Part shown: in pieces, positions 1 through 11,400 of the stretch
How the letters are laid out: every line of letters begins with the position of its first letter
Position numbering within the stretch: the first letter of the stretch is position 1
Assembly (NCBI GenBank): GCA_001599755.1
Contig: BCHX01000002.1
Span: forward strand, 2,604,001 to 2,668,000
Length of the DNA: 64,000 nucleotides
Direction of reading: 5' to 3'
Origin: Gliomastix tumulicola
Taxonomy: Eukaryota > Ascomycota > Sordariomycetes > Hypocreales > Bionectriaceae
Notes under the pieces: generated by a model
Seen by the model: only the letters and a program-made list of their open reading frames with translations
What the model was told of the DNA's origin: nothing
Databases searched by the model: none
Translations under genes and position numbers: made by a program

Positions 1-963
1 GCTTCTGCCATCGACGGCCGTGACATCGATGATGAAATCCGCCGCGTTCACAAAGTCTGGCCTCGAGAAGCCCTGCGCCTCCAGCCAGGGGAGAGAGCCA
101 GACACGGGGCCCGAATAGACGGGCATCCCTCGGGGGGCCAGAACGACGACATTCTCGACGAGCGACCATATCTCCATGCGCGGCTGGTGCAGCGTGACGA
201 CGACGGTCCTCCCCCTCGCGGCGAGCTGCTGGAGCGTCCTCACCACGGACAGGGCACTGGCGGCATCAAGGCCCGTCGTGGGCTCGTCGAGGAGGAGGAG
301 CGACGGATTTGACAGCAGCTGGACGCCGATGCTCACGCGACGCTTCTCGCCGCCGGAGCAGCCTCGCTTCCAGCCGTCTCCGATCCTTGTGTCGGCGCAG
401 CGGCCGAGATGGAGCTCCTCGATGACGTCCTGCACGATCCGTCGGCGTGCGCTGCTGCCAGTTGAGGCCGGGAGCCGGAGACTGGCGGCGTACGTCAGGG
501 TCTCCCTCACGGTTAGTGTAGGGATGAGAACGTCGTGCTGCGTGAGATATGCGAGTCTCACATCATCGCGATCAAGACGACCACCATTCTTTCTATTCCA
601 TCGCACTGTGCCCTGAGTCACACTCGTGCCGCCTGGCAGTCGGCCGGCGACGGCGTTCAGGAGCGTCGTCTTGCCCGATCCGCTGGCTCCGACGATGGCC
701 GTGATGGCGCCGGGGAGGAAGTCGGCGTCCACCGTGTCCAGCAGCAGTTGTTTCTCCTGCTGATGATGATGGTGATCCTCCCTGGTGATTCGGCGGCGGG
801 AGGACAGCCTCGCCTTGAGCTTTCTTGCCACGCCGGCGGGAGTGAGCGGGAGTCTCCCGCCTCGAGAGAGCACGACTGAAAGACGGCGCACTTGGACAGT
901 GATCTTGTCGATATCCGTGCCGAGGCCAGCATCTGGACGCACCTGCGATAGCGGATATTCCAT
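1..963 (-). CDS. ABCG-family ABC transporter, N-terminal ATPase domain (cut by window start)
   Basis: Membrane ATPase of the ABCG (PDR/White) class, expected to export or flip lipids, sterols or drugs. The minus-strand frame is open from an ATG at 963-961, with A at -3 and G at +4, to base 1, giving 321 codons and no stop, so the C-terminal part lies outside the window. About 75 residues with a His-rich patch precede the nucleotide-binding domain. Visible motifs are Walker A GASGSGKTT (codon for its first Gly at 690-688), the signature CSGGEKRRVSIG, Walker B LLLLDEP followed by TTGLD, and a switch His in VVTLHQPR. The last residues, NAADFIIDVTAVDGRS, match the end of an ABCG ATPase domain just before the membrane domain. 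The gene is divergent from a sterol reductase gene, so a sterol substrate is possible but only inferred. Half-size or full-size cannot be told. Confidence 0.88.
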   Translation of the reverse strand, partial: MEYPLSQVRPDAGLGTDIDKITVQVRRLSVVLSRGGRLPLTPAGVARKLKARLSSRRRITREDHHHHQQEKQLLLDTVDADFLPGAITAIVGASGSGKTTLLNAVAGRLPGGTSVTQGTVRWNRKNGGRLDRDDVRLAYLTQHDVLIPTLTVRETLTYAASLRLPASTGSSARRRIVQDVIEELHLGRCADTRIGDGWKRGCSGGEKRRVSIGVQLLSNPSLLLLDEPTTGLDAASALSVVRTLQQLAARGRTVVVTLHQPRMEIWSLVENVVVLAPRGMPVYSGPVSGSLPWLEAQGFSRPDFVNAADFIIDVTAVDGRS

Positions 964-1300
964 GGTTTCAACTGGGAAATACACTGTACACGGCCAGGCG
1001 TCCGGAGCTTCCCAAGCAGGGTGAGTGTTCCGCGCGCTTGGAGGATCAGAGAGAGATTCCTCGTATCAGTCATACTGGGTGACACCAACGGGATGATTAT
1101 GGGTAGAGGCCCGGAGGAAAAGCCCGGAGGAAAAGGCCCGATAGGCGAGAAACACGATCAAGTGTCGTTGTCTCAGATGCTCATAATATTATTGACACAG
1201 GTCCACGCACGAGCCATTTCTCCCTCCTTGTGAAAAAGAAGACGACCAAACCCTGCCAACCTGAGCTGACGAGTCATCACCGTCTTCAAACCCATCCAAG
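964..1300. promoter_or_regulatory. divergent promoter region between ABCG transporter and DHCR7-like gene
   Basis: This 337-bp gap separates two start codons that face away from each other, so it must hold both promoters and 5' leaders. An AT-rich patch (cataatattattgaca) lies near 1181-1196. No clear TATA box or known binding site was identified. The shared region makes co-regulation of transporter and reductase possible. Confidence 0.5.
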
Positions 1301-2781
1301 ATGCTCAAGACGATCCCCAAGACAAAGCCAGCCTCGAGTTGCACCGACGCAACAGGCCCGACGCCCCTGATGATACCCAAGATACCCAACACAGACGCCT
1401 TCACCCCTGCCGAATGGGGTCGCACAGGCCGAGGACGGTCCTGGCTGCGCTCCCTCGTCGCCGCCTCGCCCTGCCTCCTGGCGCCGCTGGCCTCCGTGTC
1501 CATCTTCGTCACTCTGGCGCAGTACGACGGCTCCCTCTCGCTCTTCCGCCGCGCCGTGGCTGAGCACGGCTTCTGGACCGTCTGCCGCCGCCACGGCCCG
1601 CAGCTCTCCTGGAAGGGCAGCCTCGCCGTCCTGGGCTGGGTCTGCCTCCAGGGCCTGCTCTACCGCTTCCTGCCCGGCCCCGTGCGCAGGAGCCAGTACA
1701 CGCCCGCCGGCCATCTGCTGTCCTACCGCATCAACGGCCTGTCGGCGTGGATCGTCACGCATGTGCTGTACGGCCTTGCCAGCTGGGGAGGCTGGCTGGA
1801 CCCGGCCTTCATCCCGCGCAACTGGAGCTGCCTCGTCGCCGGCATGAATCTGGCGGGCTTCGTCGTGTCGGCTGCTGCCTTTGTCAAGGCGCACGTGATG
1901 CCCTCTCACCCGGGCGACAGGAAGTTCAGCGGCTCTGTCATCTACGACTTCTACATGGGCATCGAGCTGAACCCGCGGCTGGGGGACAGCTTTGACCTCA
2001 AGCTGTTCAGCAACGGCAGGCCGGGCATGATTGCCTGGACCCTCATGTACGTTTCTTCTTCTTCTTCTTCTTCGTGTACCTCTACCGTCGCTCATCTCAT
2101 CACAGCAACTTCTCCAACATGGCCTACCAGCACCAGACCCTCGGCCACGTCACCGCGTCCCTCGTGCTCCTCACCATCCTGCAAACCATCTACGTCGTCG
2201 ACTTCTTCGTCTACGAGTCGTGGTACCTGTGCACCATCGACATCGCCCACGACCACTACGGCTTCTACCTCGCCTGGGGCTGCTTCTGCTTCCTGCCGAC
2301 CACCTACACCATCCAGGGCCAGTACCTGGGCCTGTACCCGACGTCTCCCTCCCCTCTGTATCTCTGCGTCGCCTTCGCCCTGGGCATCGCGGGCTACCTA
2401 GTCTTCCGCGCCGTCAACAACCAGAAGGACCGCTTCCGCGCCTCCGGCGGCCGCTGCCTCATCTGGGGACAGCCGGCGCGGTATCTGGTCGCCCCCTACC
2501 GGACCTCGGACGGCCGCGAGCACACGAGCCTGCTCCTCTGCAGCGGCTGGTGGGGGCTGTCGAGGCACGCCAACTACGCCGGCGACCTGCTGCTGAGCTA
2601 CAGCGCCTGCGCCCTCGCGGGAAGCACCAGCGGCGTCGTGTGGACGTACGCCGTCTGGATGACGATGCTGCTGCTGCACCGGTGCGTCCGCGACGAGAAG
2701 AGGTGCTCGGACAAGTACGGGCCTGTGTGGGCTGAGTACTGCCGGCGGGTGCCGTGGCGTTTTATCCCGGGGCTTTGGTGA
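1301..2781 (+). CDS. 7-dehydrocholesterol (delta7-sterol) reductase-like protein, ERG4/ERG24 superfamily
   Basis: Polytopic ER enzyme predicted to reduce the C7-C8 double bond of sterols with NADPH. Exons are 1301-2046 and 2106-2781. The 59-nt intron (GTACGT...CACAG) restores WTLINFSNMAYQH across the junction, giving 473 residues, close to animal and plant DHCR7. The ATG at 1301 has A at -3. The second sterol-reductase signature is present as LLCSGWWGLSRHANYAGD at about residues 392-409, and the C-terminus ends in the family-typical W-x-x-Y-C-x-x-V-P-W-R-x-x-P-G-x-W. The segment GRCLIWGQPARYL followed by Y-R-T-S-D-G-R-E-H-T-S places it with DHCR7 rather than with C14 (ERG24) or C24(28) (ERG4) reductases, which lack this stretch. 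Ergosterol keeps its C7 double bond, so this activity diverts sterols from the normal fungal product. The DHCR24-like gene follows 438 bp downstream on the same strand. Substrate is inferred. Confidence 0.85.
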
Positions 2782-3219
2782 AAGGACGTACTCTACTCTA
2801 CTCGTACGTTGTGCGACACGACACGACACGACACGACACAACTTGTGCGACTGTAACGAGTAGAATACGACGGCCGCCCCAGGGGATGATGATGATGATG
2901 CCAAGGGGCACCGGCTGAATTGGTGTCTCACATGCGGCAGCCGTCGGTTGGCTGGGCACTTTGACTAGGTGAGCGCCACTGACGCCGGCTGAGACAGCTG
3001 CATCCTGGCGTCACCAATCAGAGTGTCGTCGTCTATCTCATGTTTCCCGTCCCTTGCAGGCCTTGGAAATGAACGTGGCGGTGTTATTGATTGCTGTGTG
3101 GGACGCGACTCGTTCTCACTCCTGGATGTCCCCCTACCTTATCCTATACCTCTCTCCTCTTTCCCTGACCCTCGCTAGCTACTAGACAAGTGCTTCTTTG
3201 CTCTCCACGCTCGAGAACA
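2782..3219. other. intergenic: DHCR7-like 3' flank and DHCR24-like promoter
   Basis: This holds the 3' flank of the upstream gene, a short pentanucleotide repeat (CGACA units, about 2814-2839), a GAT repeat near 2885-2900, and a pyrimidine-rich stretch at 3119-3175 just before the next start codon, as is common in fungal promoters and leaders. No gene was seen. Confidence 0.5.
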
Positions 3220-4872
3220 ATGGAACAACACGCGAGGGCCGTAGCGGGCGTTGCAGCCGCCGTGCGCGGACTGTATGAAGCCGGAAAGCCCTACCGCGTA
3301 GTCCACGGCTCGTCCAACAGCACCCGGCCCCGTCACGCACCAGACGCGCTCACCGTCGACATCAGCAGCCTGAACAACGTGCTCTGCGTCGATACAACCC
3401 GCAAGACCTGCCTTGTCGAGCCCAACGTGCCCATGGACAGACTCGTCGAGGCCACCATGGCCGTCGGGCTCGTGCCCCCCGTCGTCATGGATTTTCCCGG
3501 CATCACGGCCGGCGGCGGCTTCTCCGGTTCGTCGGCCGAGAGCAGCTCCTTCCGCCACGGGTTCTTCGACCGCACCGTCAACTGGGTCGAGATGGTGCTC
3601 GGGAACGGCGACGTGGTCCGGGCGTCCCGCGAAGAGCGCGGGGATCTCTTCCGCGGTGCGGCCGGTGCGGTGGGCACGCTCGGGACCGTCACTCTGCTGG
3701 AGCTGAGGCTCACCGAGGCCAGGACCTACGTCCGCGTCACGTACCAGAAGGTCGACAGCGTCGGCACGGCCATCAGCGGGATCCAGTCCCGCTCCGCCCG
3801 TCTCGAGGCCGAGACCGAGGCAGAGGCCGACTACATAGACGGCATCATGTACGCACCAGACCACGGCGTCGTCATCACGGGAACCATGACAGACGACAAG
3901 CCGCCCGACCGCCCCGTGCAGACCTTCAGCAACGCCGCCGACCCCTGGTATTATCTTCATGTCCAGCAGCGCACGCGCGACCTGCCGCATCTTGCGTCGC
4001 CCGCCGCCGAGTTCATCCCCCTCGCCGAGTATCTCTTCCGCTACGACCGGGCGGGCTTCTGGGTCGGCCGCGCGGGCTACACGTATTTCCGTCGTGTCAT
4101 CCCCTTCAACGCCTTCTTCCGCTGGCTGCTGGACGACTTCTCCCACACGCGGACCCTGTACCACGCCCTCCACGCGAGCCGCATCGCGTCGCAGTTCGTC
4201 GTCCAGGACGTGGCGCTGCCCTACGGCGCGGCGGAGGAGTTCATCGGCTGGACGCGGCGGGAGCTGGACATCTGGCCGCTGTGGCTCTGCCCGCTCGCCG
4301 CGAGCCCCTGCCCGACCTTCCACCCGGTCACCACGACGATCGAGGAGAGTCCTGCCCAGGAGAGTCCTCCTGCCCAGGAGAGTTCCCCCAGCCAGCCCAT
4401 GCTCAACGTCGGCGTCTGGGGCTGGGGCCCGCGCGACTACGAGACCTTTGTCGCCAAGAACCGCGCCCTCGAGACGCTCGTGGCGAGACTCGGCGGCCGC
4501 AAGTGGCTCTACGCCCACGCGTACTACGGGCAGGGCGAGTTCTGGGACCTCTACGGGCAGTCGTGGTACCGCGCGCTGCGGAAGCGGTACTCCGCGACCT
4601 CGCTGCCCACCGTCTACGACAAGGTCAAGGTCGACACGGGCGCCAAGGCAGCACGGCAGGACAGGGACTGGCGGTCGTCCTGGGTGTCGAGATGGCCGAT
4701 CGGGGGCATATACGGGATGGTTCTTGCGGCGCTGTCGGGAGATGTTCGTCTGCATCGGGCGGCGACGTGGAGGTACAGGAGGCAGTCGGCCACTGAGCGG
4801 CTGGCTCGTCGGTGCGGCAGACTGGCATTGCTCGTGCTGGTCTTGCTTTCCTTGTGGATGGCTATGGTCTGA
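3220..4872 (+). CDS. 24-dehydrocholesterol (delta24-sterol) reductase-like FAD oxidoreductase
   Basis: Predicted flavoenzyme of the DHCR24/DWF1 family, which reduces the C24-C25 double bond of the sterol side chain. Intronless, 550 residues. The ATG at 3220 (ACAATGG) is a near-ideal start; no upstream in-frame ATG exists. An N-terminal FAD-binding PCMH-type domain is seen, with the flavin loop FPGITAGGGFSG at about 92-103 followed by ESSSFRHGFFD, and GTLGTVT at about 152-158. The C-terminal half keeps DHCR24-type blocks: YIDGIMYAPD, PWYYLHVQ, VVQDVALPYGAAEEF, WPLWLCPL, GEFWDLYGQSWYRALRKRY and YDKVKV. Animal DHCR24 has an N-terminal membrane helix. This protein starts almost directly with the FAD domain and instead ends in a hydrophobic helix (LALLVLVLLSLWMAMV), suggesting a tail anchor. 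The tandem position after a DHCR7-like gene supports a sterol role. Exact substrate is unknown. Confidence 0.86.
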   Translation: MEQHARAVAGVAAAVRGLYEAGKPYRVVHGSSNSTRPRHAPDALTVDISSLNNVLCVDTTRKTCLVEPNVPMDRLVEATMAVGLVPPVVMDFPGITAGGGFSGSSAESSSFRHGFFDRTVNWVEMVLGNGDVVRASREERGDLFRGAAGAVGTLGTVTLLELRLTEARTYVRVTYQKVDSVGTAISGIQSRSARLEAETEAEADYIDGIMYAPDHGVVITGTMTDDKPPDRPVQTFSNAADPWYYLHVQQRTRDLPHLASPAAEFIPLAEYLFRYDRAGFWVGRAGYTYFRRVIPFNAFFRWLLDDFSHTRTLYHALHASRIASQFVVQDVALPYGAAEEFIGWTRRELDIWPLWLCPLAASPCPTFHPVTTTIEESPAQESPPAQESSPSQPMLNVGVWGWGPRDYETFVAKNRALETLVARLGGRKWLYAHAYYGQGEFWDLYGQSWYRALRKRYSATSLPTVYDKVKVDTGAKAARQDRDWRSSWVSRWPIGGIYGMVLAALSGDVRLHRAATWRYRRQSATERLARRCGRLALLVLVLLSLWMAMV

Positions 4873-5478
4873 TGTGTATATATATATATATATATTATTA
4901 ACCCCAGGTATCTATCCAAAGCGTCCGGCTTCCGAAATCGAAGGGGTGTCTGCATGTGTGATAAAGCCTCATTAGCATATGATAGGAATATAAGGACGCA
5001 GCGAACGAAGTACTGCGCTACTCTCGGTTGTCATTTTGGTGGTACGATGTCTTGGGGACCGGAGACTCTGCTATAATAGAGTGGAGGACGATGGAGAAGA
5101 GGTAAAAGGTGACGGTGATGGGAAGTTGGGATTATTGAGGTTGAATGAGAAGCGAAATGCTGGGAAGAATTTAATTTATATACCTCTCAGAGCGGCCTCA
5201 TTGAAAACTTAAACAACCTGGAAGCCCTCGCCTCAAGTCCAAATAGGAGCGAGTTTCCAGCCCCCAGTCGATGTTGGCCAACCTCCCTGACTCGCCCCAT
5301 GTGACTTCGTCAGACGCAGATTCATGCTTGCTATTTCGAATACACCTACGAACTGGCATGCCTGATCTTGTGAGGCTCTTCTCAAGCCCCTAACCCCCAC
5401 ACTCACTGTAGGAACGACCAAAAAGAATCACCCATCCCATCCATCCACGACTCGAGAAGACAAACCCGACAGCAGCCA
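4873..5478. other. intergenic between convergent DHCR24-like and NLR genes
   Basis: Contains a (TA)n microsatellite at about 4877-4895 right after the stop codon. The rest is the 3' flanks of two convergent genes. No gene or structured element was recognised. Confidence 0.5.
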
Positions 5479-8400
5479 TCACGAGCCCTCATCGCCAAAG
5501 CTGTACAGCCGCTCCTTCTTCGCCTGCTCGCTATACGTTGGAAACATCGTCTCGACCGCTTCACGCATCGCCTTCGTGTAGACCAGTCGATTCCCGTGCT
5601 TCTCCAGCCCATTCAGAAACTCATCCAGCCCGCCATGGTACATCCCTGAGGCCTCGAGCGCCTCCAGGAAGAGAGCCTCTCCGATGGGCATTTCCGGCTC
5701 ACGACGACGACGATCCAGTATCATATCCAGCCATCCCAACCAGTGGTCCTTGGCCAGTAGGCGGACCGCCATGTGCTCCGTGATCCTGAAGTCGGGGTCA
5801 TATTGGAGGAGAAGCTCTGCAACGTCCCAACTTGCGCTTTCGAGCATCTCAAACGTGAGGTGGAAGTCTTCGATCTGCGAGAGAAGATATTCCGCCACCT
5901 CGAACTCCATCTTCGCGCCTTCGAATAGGGTGGGTGCGAATCGAAGCTCAGAGTCTCGTGCCAGCATCGTATCCAACAGAGCCACGGCGGTATCTGTCTC
6001 ATATTGGCCAGCCTGGGAGACTTGAGTGATGATGGCCTCTGTCGGTAGCAGGGAGGGTTCGTGTTCAAAGAAGGCGTTTATGATGTGTATCGGGAACCTA
6101 CATCTGACAGCTTCCGCCATTTCGGTGGTGATTCGACAGCATGGCTTGTGCTCGAGAAGGACCGAGAGAATAGCCTCGTTGGGGGCCTTCAACAACATCT
6201 GCTCCGTGACCCCGCGAGATCCCATGCGATCAAGGACCAGTTGCAGCATATCCGTCCCAGCATGCCTCGATTCCAAGATTGAGATGACCACCTCATCAGG
6301 AATGATGATGTCCTTGTCATAATCGAGAAGATCAGCTATTGGCGTCCAACTCCAATCCGTGGCGGCTTGAGCTGCTGCTGCTAAATCGCTTCCCCGAAGC
6401 TGAAGACCGGAAGGATGGCCTAGAAACGCCCGCATCACGCTTTTTTGCCTCATCACTTCGTCTTCGCGTTTCCCACTCCCGAGGAGATTGCTATAAGCAT
6501 CACTGTCTCTGTCCAGGAAGATGTGCGAGAGAGATGTACTCCCATCGGGGCCGAACGTATTTGGATCCCCGCCCCAGTTGAGGATCAACTCGGCGATCCC
6601 CAGATGACGTTTCCGACAAGCAAGGAATAAAGGCGTGCCGAGTTCCGGATGACGGTATTCAAGTTGGCCGGCATGCTCAAGAAGCAGTTCCACAACTTCG
6701 AGGTGGTTTGCGTAGATGGCTGCCGTCAAGGGAATGCCGAAGTATCCAGCCGATGAGAGGCAGCTTGCGCCGCTGGAAATGAGATCCTGGGTCAGCTTCA
6801 CATGTCCAAGGAAACACGACAGGTGGATCGCGTGCCCGAATTCCTTGGACTCGGCTTCAACCGGCGTGCCACTGGCGAGGAGAAGACCAACGACCTCGCG
6901 ACATTTTGTAATTCGTCCAGCCATCTCCATATCTGACTTGTACCTAGGACCATAGGCTCTCGATGGTTGACTTCTCCTCCTCAAAGAACGGGGCTGGGCT
7001 TCCTGGGGTAAATCTTTGGCAATGCAGGCGGCATATATGGCTGCACTGAGAGCAGTCCCAAAGACAGGATGAGCGTGGATGACGTTGGCACCTCTGTCGA
7101 TGAGAACCTGAACCACCTCGACCTGGAGATGGCTTGAAGCCAGGGCCAAAGCTTGCACGCCTTTTTCATCCTCAGCGTTCACTGGCATCCCTCCGTCCAG
7201 CATGTCCGTGACAAGAGGAACTGAACCTATAGTGCAGGCCTTGTGGAATGCAGCGACATTGAGTGGCATATATTCTCCCAATAGCCTGGCTATTGTGGGA
7301 TTGGAAACATGCTCAAAAGCTTCCATGATGATCTTGTCTTTATCCTCCAAATCAAACATATCCTCCAGTAGACGTTCCACGACATCGGGTGAATCTGAGT
7401 GGCGACATGCAGTTTTCAGTTCATTCAGCTCAATGTCCGGGCGATAGATGTGTGCTCCGGCGACGAGCAGCTCTTCGACGACAGCCAGGCGTCCCCTCTG
7501 AGCTGCAAAATCGAGCGCTGTTCGTCGGGGATGGCCTGGATAGGCTGGCGGACCGAGGCGGTTTACGTCAGCTCCGTGTTGCAAGAGAAGTCGCACTAGC
7601 TCGGTGTGTCCCTCTTTCGCTGCGAGCTGCAGGGGCGTGTCAATCTCTGGAACATCGGCGTCGACATCTGCCCCGTACTCTAGGAGGAGTCGCACGACAT
7701 CCTCGCGTGCGTTGAGGAGTGCCATGTGCAGAGGGCTGCCTTCATGATATCGCCTGTAGCCTCGGCTTCGGTCCTTCTCGGCGGCTTGGACATTAACCGG
7801 CACGCCAGAGACAAGCAACTGCTCAATGATTCGCGTGCTGCTGCTGTCGCACGCACTGATCAGGGGATGAACATGACCCTCTGGGCTTGACTTGACGTCG
7901 GCGCCAGCATTGATCAGGAGCTCAAGCATATCCAGGTCGTCCGCCTCTACAGCGAGATTTAGGAGTGGTGAGGTTTCGTCGCGGTCGTAGCGACTAACGA
8001 ACTGTTGGTCAAGCCTGGCGCCACGTTCGAGAAGAAGCTTGGCTACAGGCAGGTGGCATTCAGCGACCGCCGCTCGAAGCGGTGTCTGATGGCGGCCTTG
8101 GACGATATTTGGATCCGCCCCGGCGTTCAGCAATCGCTCGGCGACTGGAATATTTCCAAAGAGTGCTGCAGTGTGAAGGGCAGTGCCATTGATGGGATGG
8201 GCGATGTTGGTGTCGATGCCTCTTGCAAGCAGCAGGTCGATACATTTCTCATTGCCGACTGCGATTGCGCTTTGAAGGAGGCTGCAGAAATTGTCGTTTC
8301 CTGTGGCCCGTGTGGATGGAACCTCTTCAAAGAGATATTGAGCCACAGCTCCAGGACCTTGCGCGAGAGCATCCTCCAGGGTCTGGATGTGTGTGAACTG

Positions 8401-11400
8401 ACCATCCTCGGAGAAGTAGTCCATGCAAAGCTTTAGCAGGTCAGTAATGGACTGTGCTTCGGACTCAAGACGCGCTCCAGCCTCAGTGAGCCGCAGCAGG
8501 ATTTCTAGCCCTGATCGCTCCCTGCCTACGGCTGCCACGACGGCGCTACTGCCATCCTCAGCGATCGCATTGGCGTCGGCGCCGGCTTCAATGAGCGCGC
8601 CCACGACAGAGAGAGACCAGTGGCCTGCAGCCACAGTCAAGGGATGCTTCTCACGTCCACCCAGGGAATTGACATCGCTCCCACTGCTGAGGAGTAGCCG
8701 AACAACTCTTTCGCGTTCGGCGTCAGTTCCCTTGTCCCACCTTGGCTCATGCAGGCTCATTCGGCCGGACGGCTCGAGTCCCGACAAGGCTGCCTGTAAG
8801 GCGTTGATTGGATGTCCCGAAAACTTCCGTCGATAGTGTCTTCGCACCGCGTTGTCCTCGGCATCCTCGTCTTCGTCCTCGTCCGAAGGGTACATGTCCA
8901 CAAAATAGTCCGTGCGTGGCTTTCCCGGGTCTTCAGTCACTCCGGCCACTGCTATCTGCACGTCTGCTCCTGCTCCAAGGAGTGTCTGCACCGTTGCTTC
9001 GTGCCCGTTGAATGCAGCGATGGTCAAAGCTCGGGTAGCGTCTGTTGTGAAGTCTTCCCAGCCCTCGCGGTGTCGAATCAGAACTTCCACAGCAAGAGCA
9101 TGCCCATTCCCTGCTGCTGCGAACAGCGGCTTGGTGAGAAATAGCCTCTCTTGTCTTTCTGAGAGATGCTGGGTGAGAAACGCCACGAGATCCACGTGGC
9201 CATTAGATGCTGCAATATCCAAGCACTTGGGGACGAGTTTTCGTATGAAGTCGGTCGTCTTCTCGAGTAGCAGAGTGGACACGATGGCAGTATAGCCTCT
9301 TTGGCACGCGGCTTCTAGAGCAAGACGCATGGCCTTCTTGTTCACTTGCAATTCCTTTTTCAGCAGAAGAGTAAAGAATTCAAGGTCATCCGTTCTGGCT
9401 GCTTCCACGAGAGCGTGTCCAAGCACCTCAACATGCTGATCTGTCGGAAGGTTGGTCGATGCAGTCTCAAGCAGGCCTTGCCTGGTCTTTGTATCAGTGC
9501 GGCATACCAGTTGTGCAAGCAGCTCCGGGCTTTCGTAGTCCCAACTGTCTGAGAACATTTGTAGCTGCTTGAGGCCGAAGTCAAGGATCCCCGAGTTTTC
9601 TCCCTCGGCGGCCACTTGAAGAGCTTGCAGCAATGTATTGGTAAGAACATGGGATTGCAAAGCTCGAACCAGTCGCTCAAAAATGGCCACGTTTCCTTTC
9701 TTCGCCGCTATCTCAAGGCATTTCACAATGTCGCCATCTTCAATTCCCAATGCTGATTTGTGACTCAGAAGTATGTCAACACTGTCGAGGCTCCCTGATG
9801 AAATGCTCGCCTCAAGTGTGTAGTTTTTGTCATCATCGTAGTCGGAGCGGGAAGGCCGAGGCTGCAAATAGTCTATAAAATCTGAAAAGTCGTCTGCAGC
9901 GCTCAAATCTCCATCCTCCATAAAAGACAAGGTCTCGTTATGTGAGATCTGAGCAGTCACATGCCTAGCGGAAGTGGGTGTTTGCATCTGCGGTTGGCTC
10001 AAAGGCCTGCCTGATCGTCTCTGCGTAGGTAATAGGTTGCCAAGCAGTTCTCTGTGCGTCGGGACACGGTCGAGGTACATCGGTCGACTCAGCGGATAAG
10101 GCATTACGAAGCCTTTGTCGAGCATGAGCTGCACAATACCAGCATGGCCGCCTTGTGAGGCTGCTTGGAGAGCGTCTTGGGCGATGCCTGGTCTGCCCAT
10201 AAAAGCGCCCGCATCGAGTAGTGCCTCTACCGTGTCTTCATGGCCGTGATAAGCAGCAGCCTGCAGGGCTGTTCCATATGTACCGCCTTCTTCATTAACA
10301 CCTGCTCCGCTTCGGATGAGGAACTTGGCAATTCGAGTGTGTCCTTTCATTGATGCGGCTTGAAGCGGTGAGTTCAAATGATCGCTGACATTGACTTTGG
10401 CGCCGAGTTCGACTAGAGTCCTCGTGACAGATTCATGATTCATCATGGCTGCGCATCGGAGGGGCGATCCGAGCTTGCAGGGTGTTTCAATGTCCATTTT
10501 CATACCGGCTAGAAGCCTGACGACGTTCTCGTGCCCGTACAGGGCAGCCAAGGCCACTGAACCATCTGGGAGCATGTCTTGGACGTTGTTTTTGTCCTTC
10601 AAGAACATCGCCAACGTACCAACCTGGCCCCCCTTGATCGCTCTGGCCGTCTTCAGCTTGATTTTATCCGGACTGCCACTGGCGAAGTGCGATTTGGCGA
10701 GTTGTTCGAGGACCTTAAGGAACCCGACCTCAGCGGCGCCTCCAGAGGCGGCACTGAAATCCTCGACGCTGCGTAGAATGCCTTCGTGAATGAGAAGGGA
10801 CATGGCGCATCCTTCACTGTTTCCACGAAAACATGCCTCGAGGGCGCTGCCGGCGAAGGCTCCTGGCCCTCGTACAGCCGCACCGTGTTGGAGGAGCAAT
10901 TCAACAACAGGAGCGTGCCCCTTGAAGCATGCAGCATACAGGGCATTCCCAAGTCGACCACACTGTATGTTTGGGTCAGCTCCGTTGGCCAACAATACAC
11001 GTGCGATTATAACGTTGCCGGAAAAGCTGGCAAGGTAGAGACTAGTGTGCCCGAGGTCATTTCTCTGATCCCAGTCGACTGGAGCATGACCAAAGACCGA
11101 CTCTTGCAGAAGACACTCCAGCCCCCAGACACTGGCCGCAAATAGAGACGAGACTTGGGGGTTTGGCATCGCTTCAGCGAACATCATCATTGGATGATCG
11201 TTTGCAAGGCTTTTGCCGATGGTCCCAATCTGCTCAAGCCAAGCAGTGAATGACAGGCTCGCCTCACCAGGCTCATCGATGACGAATGAAAGGATCTTTT
11301 CGGCGATTGCCTCGGCCGAAGTCCCAGAAGAGGCTTGCGAGCAGTGGTACGCCCAGTAGAGAGCGGCATATTTATATGGTCCAAAGTCATCGGCAAGATC

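Noticed and set aside
176..616. 146-codon plus-strand frame over the left edge
   Set aside because: It is the complement of the ABC transporter ATPase domain, whose motifs are read on the minus strand.
3175..4755. 526-codon minus-strand frame
   Set aside because: Antisense shadow of the DHCR24-like gene; the plus strand has all family motifs and GC-rich codons explain the open antisense frame.
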